This document shows, in pieces, positions 27,027 through 35,643 of a stretch of 64,000 nucleotides of DNA; the stretch's first letter is position 1; every line of letters begins with the position of its first letter. Position numbers and translations under genes: made by a program. Under the pieces are notes generated by a model. It was not told the origin of the DNA and ran no database searches. It was given only the letters and a program-made list of their open reading frames with translations. Origin of the DNA: an uncultured Paracoccaceae bacterium (lineage in GTDB: Bacteria > Pseudomonadota > Alphaproteobacteria > Rhodobacterales > Rhodobacteraceae); assembly GCA_947495795.1 (NCBI GenBank), contig CANMAI010000001.1:496001-560000 (forward strand), written 5' to 3'.

Positions 27027-27136
27027 GTATTCAGCTGTCCCCAGCGTTCAGGCATAAAAAAACGGGCGCGCGGCCCGTACTTTCTTCCGGTGGAAGGCTG
27101 GGTGTGGACCCCAGTCTTGCCGCTGTTGGAAGCCAT
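26999..27136 (-). CDS. possible 45-codon leader ORF overlapping the rimP start
   Basis: An ATG at 27136, with GAGGGG five bases upstream, opens a 45-codon frame ([20 protein letters not shown] and on) that runs through the terminator-like hairpin and ends 28 bases inside rimP, in another frame. I recognise no homologue. The good ribosome-binding site and the overlap with hairpin and rimP start are what one would expect of a leader peptide in an attenuator, but a chance frame is quite possible. Confidence 0.25.
   Translation of the reverse strand: MASNSGKTGVHTQPSTGRKYGPRARFFMPERWGQLNTCLTPGSPI
27056..27078 (-). terminator. terminator-like hairpin between tetR and rimP
   Basis: On the minus strand ACGGGC (with GCCCGT) forms a GC-rich stem followed by seven T residues. 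It is 91 bases after the tetR stop and 29 bases before the rimP ATG. There is too little room between it and rimP for a promoter, so it may be both the tetR terminator and a leader attenuator of the rimP operon. Confidence 0.75.
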
Positions 27137-27168
27137 ATAGGCCCCTCAAAAGAGAATCGCAAGAGGCC

Positions 27169-27786
27169 TCAGCCGGGTACGGGCGAAAAGAGCAGCTTCA
27201 CAAAACTCCGGTATATCATCACCTGCCGCACCAGCGACTTCGGGTCATGATACACCTTGGAAAGAATGATACCGCCCTCTACCACACCGGAAAGCATATC
27301 TGCCAGCTCCCGCAGGTCTACAGCCTCCCGCGGTGGATAAAGCTGCGCTATCTCCTCGAACATCAAAGAAAACCGCCGCCGCCATGCGGCTACGGCTTCC
27401 TCGTTTACCCGTCGCACGTCGGAATTGAACAGCCTGTCCTGATAGGCGGCAGACGCAATCACACAGCCGGGATGCCCATTGGGCAGATCATCCAGAACTT
27501 CCGCCAGAAGCTTCAGCGCGATCAGCATACGGTGCAGCGGATCGTCGCTCAGGTCGCGTGCCCGCCCGAAGATATCATCGAACAGCTTATTCTCATCGTC
27601 GATGTAGCGCTGGATCAGCGCAACCGCCAAGGCATTCTTATCCGGGAAGTGGTAGAAGAACCCGCCTTTGGTGATTTCCACAGCCGAGACGATCTCGTCA
27701 ATAGAGGTTGCATCAAACCCCTTTGCCAGCACAGCTTCCTGCGCCGTATTCATGATCCGCTCTCGCGTTGTCCCCTGCTGTGCCAT
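27169..27786 (-). CDS. TetR family transcriptional regulator
   Basis: The 205-residue protein has the TetR helix-turn-helix at about 8-52 (TRERIMNTAQEAVLAKGFDATSIDEIVSAVEITKGGFFYHFPDKNAL) and a ligand-binding domain of the TetR_C type with the GHPGCVIASAAYQDRLFNSDVR stretch. ATG 27786 follows GGAGGGG; the upstream ATG at 27843 would run over the operator. A 21-bp dyad lies 17 bases upstream (27804-27824) and a second half-site at 27902-27910, both in the gap shared with the divergent homocysteine methyltransferase gene, so autoregulation and control of that gene are likely. The effector is unknown. Confidence 0.9.
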   Translation of the reverse strand: MAQQGTTRERIMNTAQEAVLAKGFDATSIDEIVSAVEITKGGFFYHFPDKNALAVALIQRYIDDENKLFDDIFGRARDLSDDPLHRMLIALKLLAEVLDDLPNGHPGCVIASAAYQDRLFNSDVRRVNEEAVAAWRRRFSLMFEEIAQLYPPREAVDLRELADMLSGVVEGGIILSKVYHDPKSLVRQVMIYRSFVKLLFSPVPG

Positions 27787-27803
27787 CTCAAGCCCCTCCG
27801 ATT

Positions 27804-27824
27804 TACTGTACCACAGGTGCAGTA
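27804..27824. promoter_or_regulatory. probable TetR operator
   Basis: Dyad TACTGTACC-N3-GGTGCAGTA: half-sites match TACTGyACC. It is 17 bases before the tetR start. The half-site TACTGTACC recurs at 27902-27910, with a degenerate partner, on the side of the divergent methyltransferase gene. Confidence 0.7.
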
Positions 27825-27981
27825 TGTGTGTGCGCATCTGCACACCGGTCTAATCCAAAAGCCGTAAGTATCAGAGAAGAATACACTATTTCTTCTGCAA
27901 ATACTGTACCGCAACGCCAATAGCATCAAAGCCCCGGTCCTCGCTATCTCTCCACCATCCAAACCGAACGGAGTAAACGAG

Positions 27982-28926
27982 ATGTCGATTGCCAAACTGA
28001 TGAACACAGAACGCCCCTTCATTTCCGATGGGGGTATGGAAACCAGCATGATCTTTCATGAGGGGTTCGACCTTCCCCACTTTGCCTCTTCTGTTCTCTT
28101 GAAGAGTGAGGATGGCCGCGCCGCTATCGAACGTTATTACCAGCGCTTTATCGAGATGGCGCGGCTGAACGGCCAGGGTTATCTGCTCGATACCGTGACA
28201 TGGCGCACAAATGCGGCATGGGCCCCGGTGATGGGTCTCACACCGGGTCATCTGGCCCGCATCAATACGGATGCGGTCGTATTCGCACGCACTTTGGCAA
28301 TCCGCCTGGGTCAGGGCGGCCAGACAATCCTGGTCAACGGCGTGGTCGGTCCCGCAGGAGATGGCTATCTGGTGGGGGAGGCGCTGACGGCAGAGGCCGC
28401 TGAGGCCATCCACATCCAGCAACTTCGCGTCTTCGTCGAAGCAGGTGCTGATCTCGCAACCGGGATGACGATCCCCTACATCGCCGAAGGTGTTGGCATC
28501 GCGCAGGCGGCCAAGAAGGTAGGGCTGCCGGTGGTCATCTCCTTCACGCTGGAAACCGACGGAAAGCTGCCTTCGGGGGAAACACTCGGCGCGGCAATTG
28601 CCGAGGTTGATGCGGCTACGGACAGCTACCCGATCTACTACATGATCAACTGCGCCCATCCCGATCACTTCCACCAGATGCTTGCGGAAGGCGGCGCGTG
28701 GCGCAGCCGGATCGGTGGCCTGCGCACCAATGCTTCGCGGATGAGCCATGCAGAACTCGATGTCTGCGAAGAACTCGATGACGGCGATCCCGAGGAGCTC
28801 GGCCGCCTTCACCGTGAGTTGCTTATGCATCTCCCCAATGTCCGTGTGCTTGGTGGCTGTTGCGGCACCGATCACAGGCATGTCGGCTGCATTGCTGCGC
28901 AAACCCATGCGCATCACGTGGCCTGA
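27982..28926 (+). CDS. homocysteine S-methyltransferase family protein
   Basis: The 314-residue TIM-barrel protein belongs to the zinc-dependent methyltransferases that move a methyl group (from S-methylmethionine, SAM or betaine) to homocysteine. The zinc Cys residues are visible in NCAHP (about 232) and GGCCGTDHRH (about 293-302), and the N-terminal ISDGGMETSMIF is the usual start of the barrel. No cobalamin domain is present. It is divergent from a TetR gene that probably represses it, so it may be an induced catabolic or stress gene; the methyl donor is not known. Confidence 0.88.
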   Translation: MSIAKLMNTERPFISDGGMETSMIFHEGFDLPHFASSVLLKSEDGRAAIERYYQRFIEMARLNGQGYLLDTVTWRTNAAWAPVMGLTPGHLARINTDAVVFARTLAIRLGQGGQTILVNGVVGPAGDGYLVGEALTAEAAEAIHIQQLRVFVEAGADLATGMTIPYIAEGVGIAQAAKKVGLPVVISFTLETDGKLPSGETLGAAIAEVDAATDSYPIYYMINCAHPDHFHQMLAEGGAWRSRIGGLRTNASRMSHAELDVCEELDDGDPEELGRLHRELLMHLPNVRVLGGCCGTDHRHVGCIAAQTHAHHVA

Positions 28927-28995
28927 CAGCGGGGCGCGGCACCCCTCGCCGCGCCCCAACTGAAAGAGCAATTTTACCCTAGAAAGGATACTCCA

Positions 28996-29556
28996 ATGCT
29001 CGCCAAGACTCTCTCCACTGCTGCGCTTCTCGCAGCACTCGCCTCTCCGGCCCTCGCGGGATACCCGCTCAAGGCTGTGGACGTTTCCGAAGATCACACG
29101 CGGTTCATCTTCGCGCCTGCGCCGGTGTTCGAGGAGGATGGTATGCCCGCCTACGGCAACCCCTTCCTCACGCAGGGCTATATCTATCCTGCGGGCACGC
29201 TCGCCAATGGTGCCTTGGGCACACTGAAGGATGGCTCTCCAGCCTTCCCGGAAAAGGTGCTCGGCACATGGACATGCGATGGCTGGTTTGTCGCCGATGG
29301 TGCACACACCAAAACCGGCACATGGCTGATCAGCCGCCAGACGTTCGAGTTCCGCAACGGGGAAATCCTGATCACCCAGGGCGATGAGATCGCCGATGTC
29401 GGTGTCGCCAATGCAAGGGCAATCACCGGTGGAACGGGTGATTATGCCGATATCGAAGGTGTCGTGATGCAAACCCTGCTCGGCTTCAACGAGCATATGG
29501 GCGTAGCGGCCTCATTCGAGATCGGGGTGAAGAACCATGAAATCGACGATGACTAA
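28996..29556 (+). CDS. secreted protein, possible allene oxide cyclase/dirigent-like barrel
   Basis: A 186-residue protein with a clear Sec signal peptide (1-21, cleavage after ALA). The mature part has WTCDGWFVADGAHTKTGTWLISRQTF and ITGGTGDYADIEG, which recall the GGTGxYxxxxG motif of allene oxide cyclase/dirigent-type beta-barrels; this is a weak resemblance only. It follows the homocysteine methyltransferase gene by 69 bases and may be co-regulated. Function unknown. Confidence 0.65.
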   Translation: MLAKTLSTAALLAALASPALAGYPLKAVDVSEDHTRFIFAPAPVFEEDGMPAYGNPFLTQGYIYPAGTLANGALGTLKDGSPAFPEKVLGTWTCDGWFVADGAHTKTGTWLISRQTFEFRNGEILITQGDEIADVGVANARAITGGTGDYADIEGVVMQTLLGFNEHMGVAASFEIGVKNHEIDDD

Positions 29557-29670
29557 CCCGGAACATCCACTACCCTATTTCGCGTTCGACCCTCAGGGAG
29601 AGGCCGCGAAAGGCCAGTCACGATTAAGCCAAAGCGTTTTGCTTTAAGTTTCACAAGTACCAAAGCCATG

Positions 29671-29706
29671 CGCCCGTGCGTGCTGCGAAAGCAGCTCTCA
29701 CGGGCG
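29671..29706. other. strong hairpin with GAAA loop
   Basis: CGCCCGTG and CACGGGCG enclose GCTGC-GAAA-GCAGC with a small CGT/TCT internal loop. No T-run follows on either strand. It lies between the convergent barrel-like gene and mnhG, so it may protect or end transcripts. A weaker AAAGC-GTTTT-GCTTT stem is at 29631-29645. Confidence 0.55.
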
Positions 29707-29719
29707 TAACCGTGTGAAT

Positions 29720-30106
29720 TCAGGGGGTCACGTCCTCGATCTCGCGATCAACCTCCGGCACATCCAGAGTGGACCATGTCGTATCACGCGGCGGTTCAGG
29801 TGGCTTATCACAGGCGCGGCGATGGATGTTCACCTTGGCCATGAAGTTTGCGGAAACCGGTGCGGTGACAAATATGAAACCCATGATCAGCAGCTCGTGC
29901 ATTGATCCTTCGCCAAACGTGTAGGAGTGGATCATCGAGGCCATCAGGAAGGCACCGATACCCACCGTGCCCGCCTTTGTTGGGGCATGAAGGCGCGCCA
30001 TAGAGTCGTTCAGTTTCAAAAGGCCAATACCGGCGACGAGAATGAAGATCGCACCAACAATCAGTGAAAATGTGATGGCAATCAGGCCAATGATCTCAAG
30101 GGTCAT
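29720..30106 (-). CDS. mnhG: Na+/H+ antiporter subunit G (Mrp/Mnh)
   Basis: Subunit G of the multi-subunit cation/proton antiporter (Mrp, Mnh or Pha), which exports Na+ (or K+) using the proton gradient. The 128-residue protein has three membrane helices and the family motif GLLKLNDSMARLHAPTKAGTVGIG, then an acidic, Pro-rich cytosolic tail. It is the last gene of the operon and overlaps mnhF by four bases. Confidence 0.9.
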   Translation of the reverse strand: MTLEIIGLIAITFSLIVGAIFILVAGIGLLKLNDSMARLHAPTKAGTVGIGAFLMASMIHSYTFGEGSMHELLIMGFIFVTAPVSANFMAKVNIHRRACDKPPEPPRDTTWSTLDVPEVDREIEDVTP

Positions 30107-30390
30107 TCGATGATATCTCCCCGCAGAACGAACCGGGCATAAGCGACCGTGGATACAAAACCCAGCATCGCGATGATCAGGGCCGCCTCAAAATAGATCT
30201 GCGTGCCTTGCGCAATACCCAGCAAAACGATCAGCCCGATTGCGTTGATAAACATGGTATCGAGCGCAAGAATACGGTCTCCGGTGCTGGGCCCGATCCA
30301 AAGCCGGATAATGGCCATAATCTGGGCTGCCGTGAGAATGACGAAAGCCGCGTAAAGGGCCCAGTTCATCAGGTCTGTCGCAAGGGTCAT
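30103..30390 (-). CDS. mnhF: Na+/H+ antiporter subunit F (Mrp/Mnh)
   Basis: Subunit F, 95 residues, three membrane helices, with the family core RLWIGPSTGDRILALDTMFINAIGL and the closing YARFVLRGDIIE. It overlaps both neighbours by four bases, so stoichiometric synthesis with E and G is likely. Confidence 0.92.
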   Translation of the reverse strand: MTLATDLMNWALYAAFVILTAAQIMAIIRLWIGPSTGDRILALDTMFINAIGLIVLLGIAQGTQIYFEAALIIAMLGFVSTVAYARFVLRGDIIE

Positions 30391-30887
30391 TTGAAAATCT
30401 CCTTCAGGCGGCGCTCATACCGGTCTTTTATCCCGTCGCGCACGGCATCGGGGTTGCCCGTGTCCAGCGCATGCACCAGCAGGCAATGTCCCTCATTCGA
30501 GAGGTCGGCGGAAACTGTGCCGGGCGTCAGCGTGATCGTACCCGCCAGCACACTGATCGCCTCGGGTGAGCGCAAATCCAGCGGTACAACAACCCAGGCA
30601 GAGCGTATCTTGGAATTGGGCTTTGTCAGTACGATCCACGCAACCTGAACATTGGCCACCAGAATGTCCCAGATCACCAGCATGCAATAGCTTATCATAC
30701 GCCCGACGGCCATGCTCTGAGGGCGATCAGGCCACCAGCGCGCCGTGCTGATGGGGATGATGATCCCGAGGATCAGGCCAAACACAACCATCCCGGCAGA
30801 AAACTCGTTTTGCAGCAGTGTCCACACAATCGCCATCAGAACGGTCAGGAACGGGTGGGGCAGCAGCCAGTGGAAGGCTTTCATCAT
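30387..30887 (-). CDS. mnhE: Na+/H+ antiporter subunit E (Mrp/Mnh)
   Basis: Subunit E, 166 residues, with membrane helices near 10-65 and a soluble C-terminal part; GTITLTPGTVSADLSNEGHCLLVHALD is the family signature. Two adjacent ATGs (30887, 30884) are possible; the first starts one base after the mnhD stop. A longer open frame to 31040 lies within mnhD and is not used. Confidence 0.9.
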   Translation of the reverse strand: MMKAFHWLLPHPFLTVLMAIVWTLLQNEFSAGMVVFGLILGIIIPISTARWWPDRPQSMAVGRMISYCMLVIWDILVANVQVAWIVLTKPNSKIRSAWVVVPLDLRSPEAISVLAGTITLTPGTVSADLSNEGHCLLVHALDTGNPDAVRDGIKDRYERRLKEIFK

Positions 30888-30888
30888 G

Positions 30889-32433
30889 TCACTGTGCCTC
30901 GTCTTTGGGGTCGGATAGCTTGCCCGGCGTCTCCAGCACGGTCGAGATATAGCGATCCGGCGCGAAAAGCTGGTCGGAAATGGCGGTTGTGTATCCTGTC
31001 GCAGGGCCCGCGAAAACGGTATGCGCCACCAGCATCGCAATCAGGCCACCAACAGCCGTGTAGGAAAGCACGCTCGGTGTCACTGCGGCGGCAGCACCTT
31101 CGCCCGCCTCCACACTCTCTGCCTTCCAGAACAATATGCTTCCCGCGCGGGCGAAACCCACCACACTGATCAGGCTGGCAGTGAGGATCACGGCCCACAC
31201 CCAGACCACATGCGCCGTATCAAACGCCGCATCGAGGATCAGAAGTTTGCCCACGAAGCCGGAAAGCGGCGGTAGGCCCGCCATCGCAATGGCCGCGACA
31301 AAGAAGAAAGCCGCGGTCAGCGCCGCACCCCCGATGGGCGGTTGCGCTGTCAGATCAAGGTTCGCACGACTGGTGCGCACCAGATCGGAGATCAGGAACA
31401 GGGCACCAGCGGCCAGCGTGGAATGTACGATGTAGTAGAGCGCCGCCGCGATACCCACCGCTGAAAAGAGCGAGATGGACACCATCACCATCCCCATCGA
31501 CCCAATAACTGCAAACGCCACCAGCCGGTCCAGATGCCGGGCGGCCAGAACGCCCACCATCCCGATGGCAAGCGAGATCAGAGCCGCAGGCAGCAACCAC
31601 CATTCATGCAGCCCCGCCGTTGTCTCAAGCTCAGGCGGAAACACCATCGTGTAAACCCGGATGATCGCGTAGGCGCCAACCTTTGTCATGATCGCAAAGA
31701 GCGCGGCGACAGGTGCCGGTGCCTCTGCATAGCTCGATGGCAGCCAGAAATGCAGTGGCACCACTGCTGCCTTGATCGCGAAAACCATCAGCAGCAGCAC
31801 CGCAGCCACGCGTATACCCACATCGCCGGTCGGGTCGATCATCTGCACGCGCTGGGCAACATCGGCCATGTTCAGCGTACCGGTTTCTGCGTAAATCGCG
31901 CCCAACGCGAAGAGAAAGAGAGTAGAGCCCAGCAGATTGAACAGCACATACTGCACCCCGGCCCGCAGTCGTACCGTACCACCCGAATGGATCATCAGCC
32001 CGTAGGATGCGATCAGCAGCACCTCGAAGAAAACGAACAGGTTGAAAAGGTCGCCTGTCAGAAACGCACCCATGATCCCCATGAGCTGGAACTGAAACAG
32101 CGCATGAAAATGCCGCCCCCGCTCATCCCAGCCGGATCCGATTGAATACAAGAGCACGAAAAGCGCCAGCACAGCGGTCAGCAGCACCATCAGCGTCGAA
32201 AGCCTGTCGCCCACCAGCACGATTCCGAAAGGGGCGGCCCAATCGCCAAGCTGGTAGAGCGTCACAGTCCCGTCCGAGGCCTCCCACGCAAGGCCCGCAC
32301 CCAATGCCACGAGGCCAAGGGTGCCTGCCACGGAGATCACCCGCTGAATGCCGATATGATAGCGGGCGGCTAGCACGATGAAGGGGGCGATAAAAGCCGG
32401 AAGCATGACCGGCAGAATAATCCAGTGGGTCAT
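30889..32433 (-). CDS. mnhD: Na+/H+ antiporter subunit D (Mrp/Mnh)
   Basis: Subunit D, 514 residues, about 14 membrane helices, homologous to the proton-pumping subunits NuoM/NuoN of complex I. Conserved features include the Lys-bearing FAIKAAVVPLHFWLPSSYAEAPAPVAALFA stretch (Lys and the PLHFWLP motif) and the Glu in the helix 5 region (EVLLIASYGLM). It overlaps mnhC by four bases. Confidence 0.93.
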   Translation of the reverse strand: MTHWIILPVMLPAFIAPFIVLAARYHIGIQRVISVAGTLGLVALGAGLAWEASDGTVTLYQLGDWAAPFGIVLVGDRLSTLMVLLTAVLALFVLLYSIGSGWDERGRHFHALFQFQLMGIMGAFLTGDLFNLFVFFEVLLIASYGLMIHSGGTVRLRAGVQYVLFNLLGSTLFLFALGAIYAETGTLNMADVAQRVQMIDPTGDVGIRVAAVLLLMVFAIKAAVVPLHFWLPSSYAEAPAPVAALFAIMTKVGAYAIIRVYTMVFPPELETTAGLHEWWLLPAALISLAIGMVGVLAARHLDRLVAFAVIGSMGMVMVSISLFSAVGIAAALYYIVHSTLAAGALFLISDLVRTSRANLDLTAQPPIGGAALTAAFFFVAAIAMAGLPPLSGFVGKLLILDAAFDTAHVVWVWAVILTASLISVVGFARAGSILFWKAESVEAGEGAAAAVTPSVLSYTAVGGLIAMLVAHTVFAGPATGYTTAISDQLFAPDRYISTVLETPGKLSDPKDEAQ

Positions 32434-32777
32434 GGCGCATTCCCCGTCTCGGGGTCAGCCTTCGGGTCGTCCACATGGTCGTCATCCCCACCGAGATAGG
32501 CACCAAGCGCAATCATCACCACCACGGCCGTCATCCCGAAGGAAATCACGATGGCCGTCAGTACCAATGCCTGTGGCAGCGGGTCCGCATAGGTCGTGGC
32601 ATCCGTCAGGATCGGCCCGGCCCCCACCGTCAGTTGCCCGGATGCAAAGAGGAACACATTCACCGCATATGTCAGCAGCGAAATCCCCATGATCACCGGG
32701 AAAGTCCGCAACCTTAGCACCAGATAGAGGCCGCCAGCCGTAAGTACACCAATGGCAGAAGCAACAAGTAATTCCAT
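32430..32777 (-). CDS. mnhC: Na+/H+ antiporter subunit C (Mrp/Mnh)
   Basis: Subunit C, 115 residues, three membrane helices, NuoK-like, with GGLYLVLRLRTFPVIMGISLL and DPLPQALVLTAIVISFGMTA, the family signature. ATG 32777 begins one base after the mnhA stop; the open frame upstream of it lies within that gene. The acidic tail (DDDHVDDPKADPETG) overlaps mnhD. Confidence 0.92.
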   Translation of the reverse strand: MELLVASAIGVLTAGGLYLVLRLRTFPVIMGISLLTYAVNVFLFASGQLTVGAGPILTDATTYADPLPQALVLTAIVISFGMTAVVVMIALGAYLGGDDDHVDDPKADPETGNAP

Positions 32778-32778
32778 A

Positions 32779-35643
32779 TCAAGCCTCTGCCGTCTTGGGG
32801 TCGGGGATATTGCGGGAAGGATCAATATCCATAGGGTGTTCGGAGTCGGGCACATGCGCCCGCCGTGCCAGCCGCGAGAAACTTTCCAGCGAAAGCAATA
32901 CAGCGCCCACCACGGTTAGGAACACCCCGAGGTCGAACAAGGCGGCGGTCGCCAGCTCAAACTTGTTGAACGGTGGGATACGTACATAGGTGAACGCCGA
33001 TGCAAGGAACGGTTGGCCGAAGAACCACGCGCCAATCCCTGTCAGCCCCGCGATCAGAACACCGGCACCGATTACCCCGTGATAAGGGTAACGCAGCCGC
33101 GCCGATGTCCACGTAAAACCGCTCGCCATATACTGCATCACAAACCCGATAGAGACGATCAGCCCGGCGATAAAACCGCCACCCGGCTGGTTGTGCCCGC
33201 GCAGGAAGATGTAAAAGCCCACCATCATTACCATCGGCATGATCACGCGGGTCAGCACCACCATCATCATCGGATGCATATCGCCCGCCCGCGCCTGATC
33301 AGGCAAACGGTTCAGCAAACGTGCCCGCACCGGGCCGGAAAGCAGCGTTTCCGTCAGCGCGTAGATCAGAAGGGCCGCGATGCCCAGCACGATGATTTCT
33401 CCGTATGTATCGAAACCACGGAAATCCACGAGGATCACGTTCACCACATTCGTGCCGCCACCACCCTTGTAGGAATTGGCGAGGTGGAATTCGGAGATAC
33501 TGGGCGCAATCGCATCACGCAAAAGGTAGTGATAAGAGAGGGCTGTCGCTGCAAGCCCACCCGCCACGGCCACGGCGCTGTCCCGGGTGCGGCGCAGAAT
33601 GCTGCTCTCGATAGGTGTGCGGTTGGGCAGAAAGTTAAGCGCAAGCAACAGAAGGATGATGGTAACAACCTCAACCGTTAGCTGCGTCATGGCCAGATCC
33701 GGCGCGCTGAAGAACACGAAACCCACCGATACCACAAGCCCGACAATCCCGATCAGGATCAGGGAAAGCAGGCGGTTGCGGTGCAGGAATACCAGCCCAC
33801 ATGTGGCCACCACCAGCATCAGCCAGCCCGCAATTTGCACGATGTTCGTCTCCTGCATCTCGCGCGTCGCCGGCCCCACTGTTCCGGTGGCCCAGGCGTG
33901 ATACCCAACGGCCAGAACGGTAATGGCCATAATCGCGGCATAGCGTGAAAACGCACCATCATGCAGCGTATGGATGATGCGGCGGGCAAGGAGCGCAACA
34001 GCCGCGATAAGTGCTTCAAAGATCGTCTTGGCTTCTGGCCGCGGTGCCGCATCCCAGAGCCGCAGCGCAGGCTTGAAGATGGCCAGCAGCACAAGCCCAC
34101 CCACCACCGCGATGATGGAAAGGTAGAGTGCGGGCACAAGGCCGTGCCAAATCTTGAAGTACGCTGTCGGCACCTCCGCCGTATCTCCGAGAACGGAGGC
34201 CGTTACCAGCTTCACGAAGGGCTCTGCGAGGAACGGGGCAACGCCGATAACCACCACCATCACCACAAGAAGCGCAGGCGGCAGCCACATACCCGCACCT
34301 GGATCATGCGGCTTGATCGGATAGTCGTCGCGCACTGGCCCAAGGAACACATGGCCAATCAGGCGGAAACAGTAGGCCGCAGAGAACAAAGAGCCGAACG
34401 TTGCCAGCGCGGGCACCAGCCAATGCGAGCCGAAGAGAACCGTATGATACGCCTCCTCCAGCATCATTTCCTTGGAAAGAAAGCCATTGAGGAACGGAAT
34501 TCCCGCCATGGATAAAGCCGCGAGGCTTGCGATGCCGAACGTCACTGGCATCAGATGGCGCAACCCGCCCAGCCGCCGGATATCGCGCGTATGCGCCTCG
34601 TGGTCGATAATTCCGGCAGACATGAAGAGCGCTGCCTTGAACGTTGCGTGGTTCAGGATGTGAAAAATCGCCGCCATCGCCCCGAAGGCCGTACCGGTGC
34701 CCAGTAGCATGGTGATCAGGCCAAGGTGGCTGACGGTGGAAAAGGCCAGCAGCGCTTTCAGGTCGTGTTTGAACAGTGCAATCACAGCACCCAGCACCAT
34801 TGTCACCAACCCGGCGGTGGTGACGATCACGAACCATTCCGGCGTACCAGAAAGCACTGGCCACATGCGCGCCATCAGGAAGATACCCGCCTTCACCATC
34901 GTGGCGGAATGCAGATAGGCCGAAACAGGCGTGGGTGCCGCCATCGCGTGCGGCAGCCAGAAGTGGAACGGGAACTGCGCGGATTTAGTGAAGCATCCCA
35001 GCAAAATAAGGATCAGTGCAGGCACATACAGCGGTGAGGATTGGATCATCTCGCGGTTCTGCAAAATCACGCTCAGATCGTAGCTCCCCACGATCTGTCC
35101 AAGGATGAGCATGCCACCAATCATCGCAAGGCCGCCCATACCGGTAACAGCCAGCGCCATCCGCGCGCCTTGGCGCCCCTCCGGTAGATGTTTCCAATAC
35201 CCAATCAGAAGGAAGGAAGAAAGGGACGTGAGCTCCCAGAAAACAAGCAAAAGCAATATGTTATCGCTCAGTACGATACCCACCATCGCGCCCTGAAACA
35301 GCAGGAGATACGTGAAAAACTCGCCCATATTATCTTTGCGGGCAAGGTAGAACCGCGCGTATGTGATGATCAGAAGGCCGATCCCGAGGATCAGGCAGGC
35401 AAAGAAAAAGCCAAGGCCGTCCAGCATGAAAGTGGCGTTCAGACCCAGTACCGGAATCCAGTCAAACCGAGCTGTCACCAGTTCACCTGCCAGCACTGCA
35501 GGCAGGTTGGTCAAAAGCCCAATAAAAGCTGCGAGGGTGACAGTGAAAGTAACGCCCGCACAGGCTTGACGACCGGCGGAGTTCATCAGGCCTGGTAACA
35601 ATGCCCCAAGAAAGGGCAAGGCGACGATAAGGAAGAGGGACAC
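32779..35643 (-). CDS. mnhA: Na+/H+ antiporter fused subunits A and B (Mrp/Mnh)
   Basis: A 954-residue protein with over 20 membrane helices. Residues 1 to about 770 are subunit A (NuoL-like antiporter core with FLLIGYWKHLPEG, KSAQFPFHFWLPHAMAAPTPVSAYLHSATMVKAG and a NuoJ-like region); about 790-940 are subunit B (MMVVLTRVIMPMVMMVGFYIFLRGHNQPGGGFIAGL). The A-B fusion is the group 2 arrangement (A'-C-D-E-F-G) seen in Rhizobiales Pha and marine alphaproteobacteria. It is the first gene of the operon, with 326 bases upstream for regulation. Confidence 0.94.
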   Translation of the reverse strand: MSLFLIVALPFLGALLPGLMNSAGRQACAGVTFTVTLAAFIGLLTNLPAVLAGELVTARFDWIPVLGLNATFMLDGLGFFFACLILGIGLLIITYARFYLARKDNMGEFFTYLLLFQGAMVGIVLSDNILLLLVFWELTSLSSFLLIGYWKHLPEGRQGARMALAVTGMGGLAMIGGMLILGQIVGSYDLSVILQNREMIQSSPLYVPALILILLGCFTKSAQFPFHFWLPHAMAAPTPVSAYLHSATMVKAGIFLMARMWPVLSGTPEWFVIVTTAGLVTMVLGAVIALFKHDLKALLAFSTVSHLGLITMLLGTGTAFGAMAAIFHILNHATFKAALFMSAGIIDHEAHTRDIRRLGGLRHLMPVTFGIASLAALSMAGIPFLNGFLSKEMMLEEAYHTVLFGSHWLVPALATFGSLFSAAYCFRLIGHVFLGPVRDDYPIKPHDPGAGMWLPPALLVVMVVVIGVAPFLAEPFVKLVTASVLGDTAEVPTAYFKIWHGLVPALYLSIIAVVGGLVLLAIFKPALRLWDAAPRPEAKTIFEALIAAVALLARRIIHTLHDGAFSRYAAIMAITVLAVGYHAWATGTVGPATREMQETNIVQIAGWLMLVVATCGLVFLHRNRLLSLILIGIVGLVVSVGFVFFSAPDLAMTQLTVEVVTIILLLLALNFLPNRTPIESSILRRTRDSAVAVAGGLAATALSYHYLLRDAIAPSISEFHLANSYKGGGGTNVVNVILVDFRGFDTYGEIIVLGIAALLIYALTETLLSGPVRARLLNRLPDQARAGDMHPMMMVVLTRVIMPMVMMVGFYIFLRGHNQPGGGFIAGLIVSIGFVMQYMASGFTWTSARLRYPYHGVIGAGVLIAGLTGIGAWFFGQPFLASAFTYVRIPPFNKFELATAALFDLGVFLTVVGAVLLSLESFSRLARRAHVPDSEHPMDIDPSRNIPDPKTAEA

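Noticed and set aside
27080-27168. tRNA gene before rimP, as in E. coli (metY)
   Set aside because: I looked for a cloverleaf and acceptor stem and found only the terminator-like hairpin and the short frame.
27886-29496. 536-codon open frame on the minus strand
   Set aside because: It is antisense to the homocysteine methyltransferase and the signal-peptide-bearing secreted protein, both of which have clear motifs.
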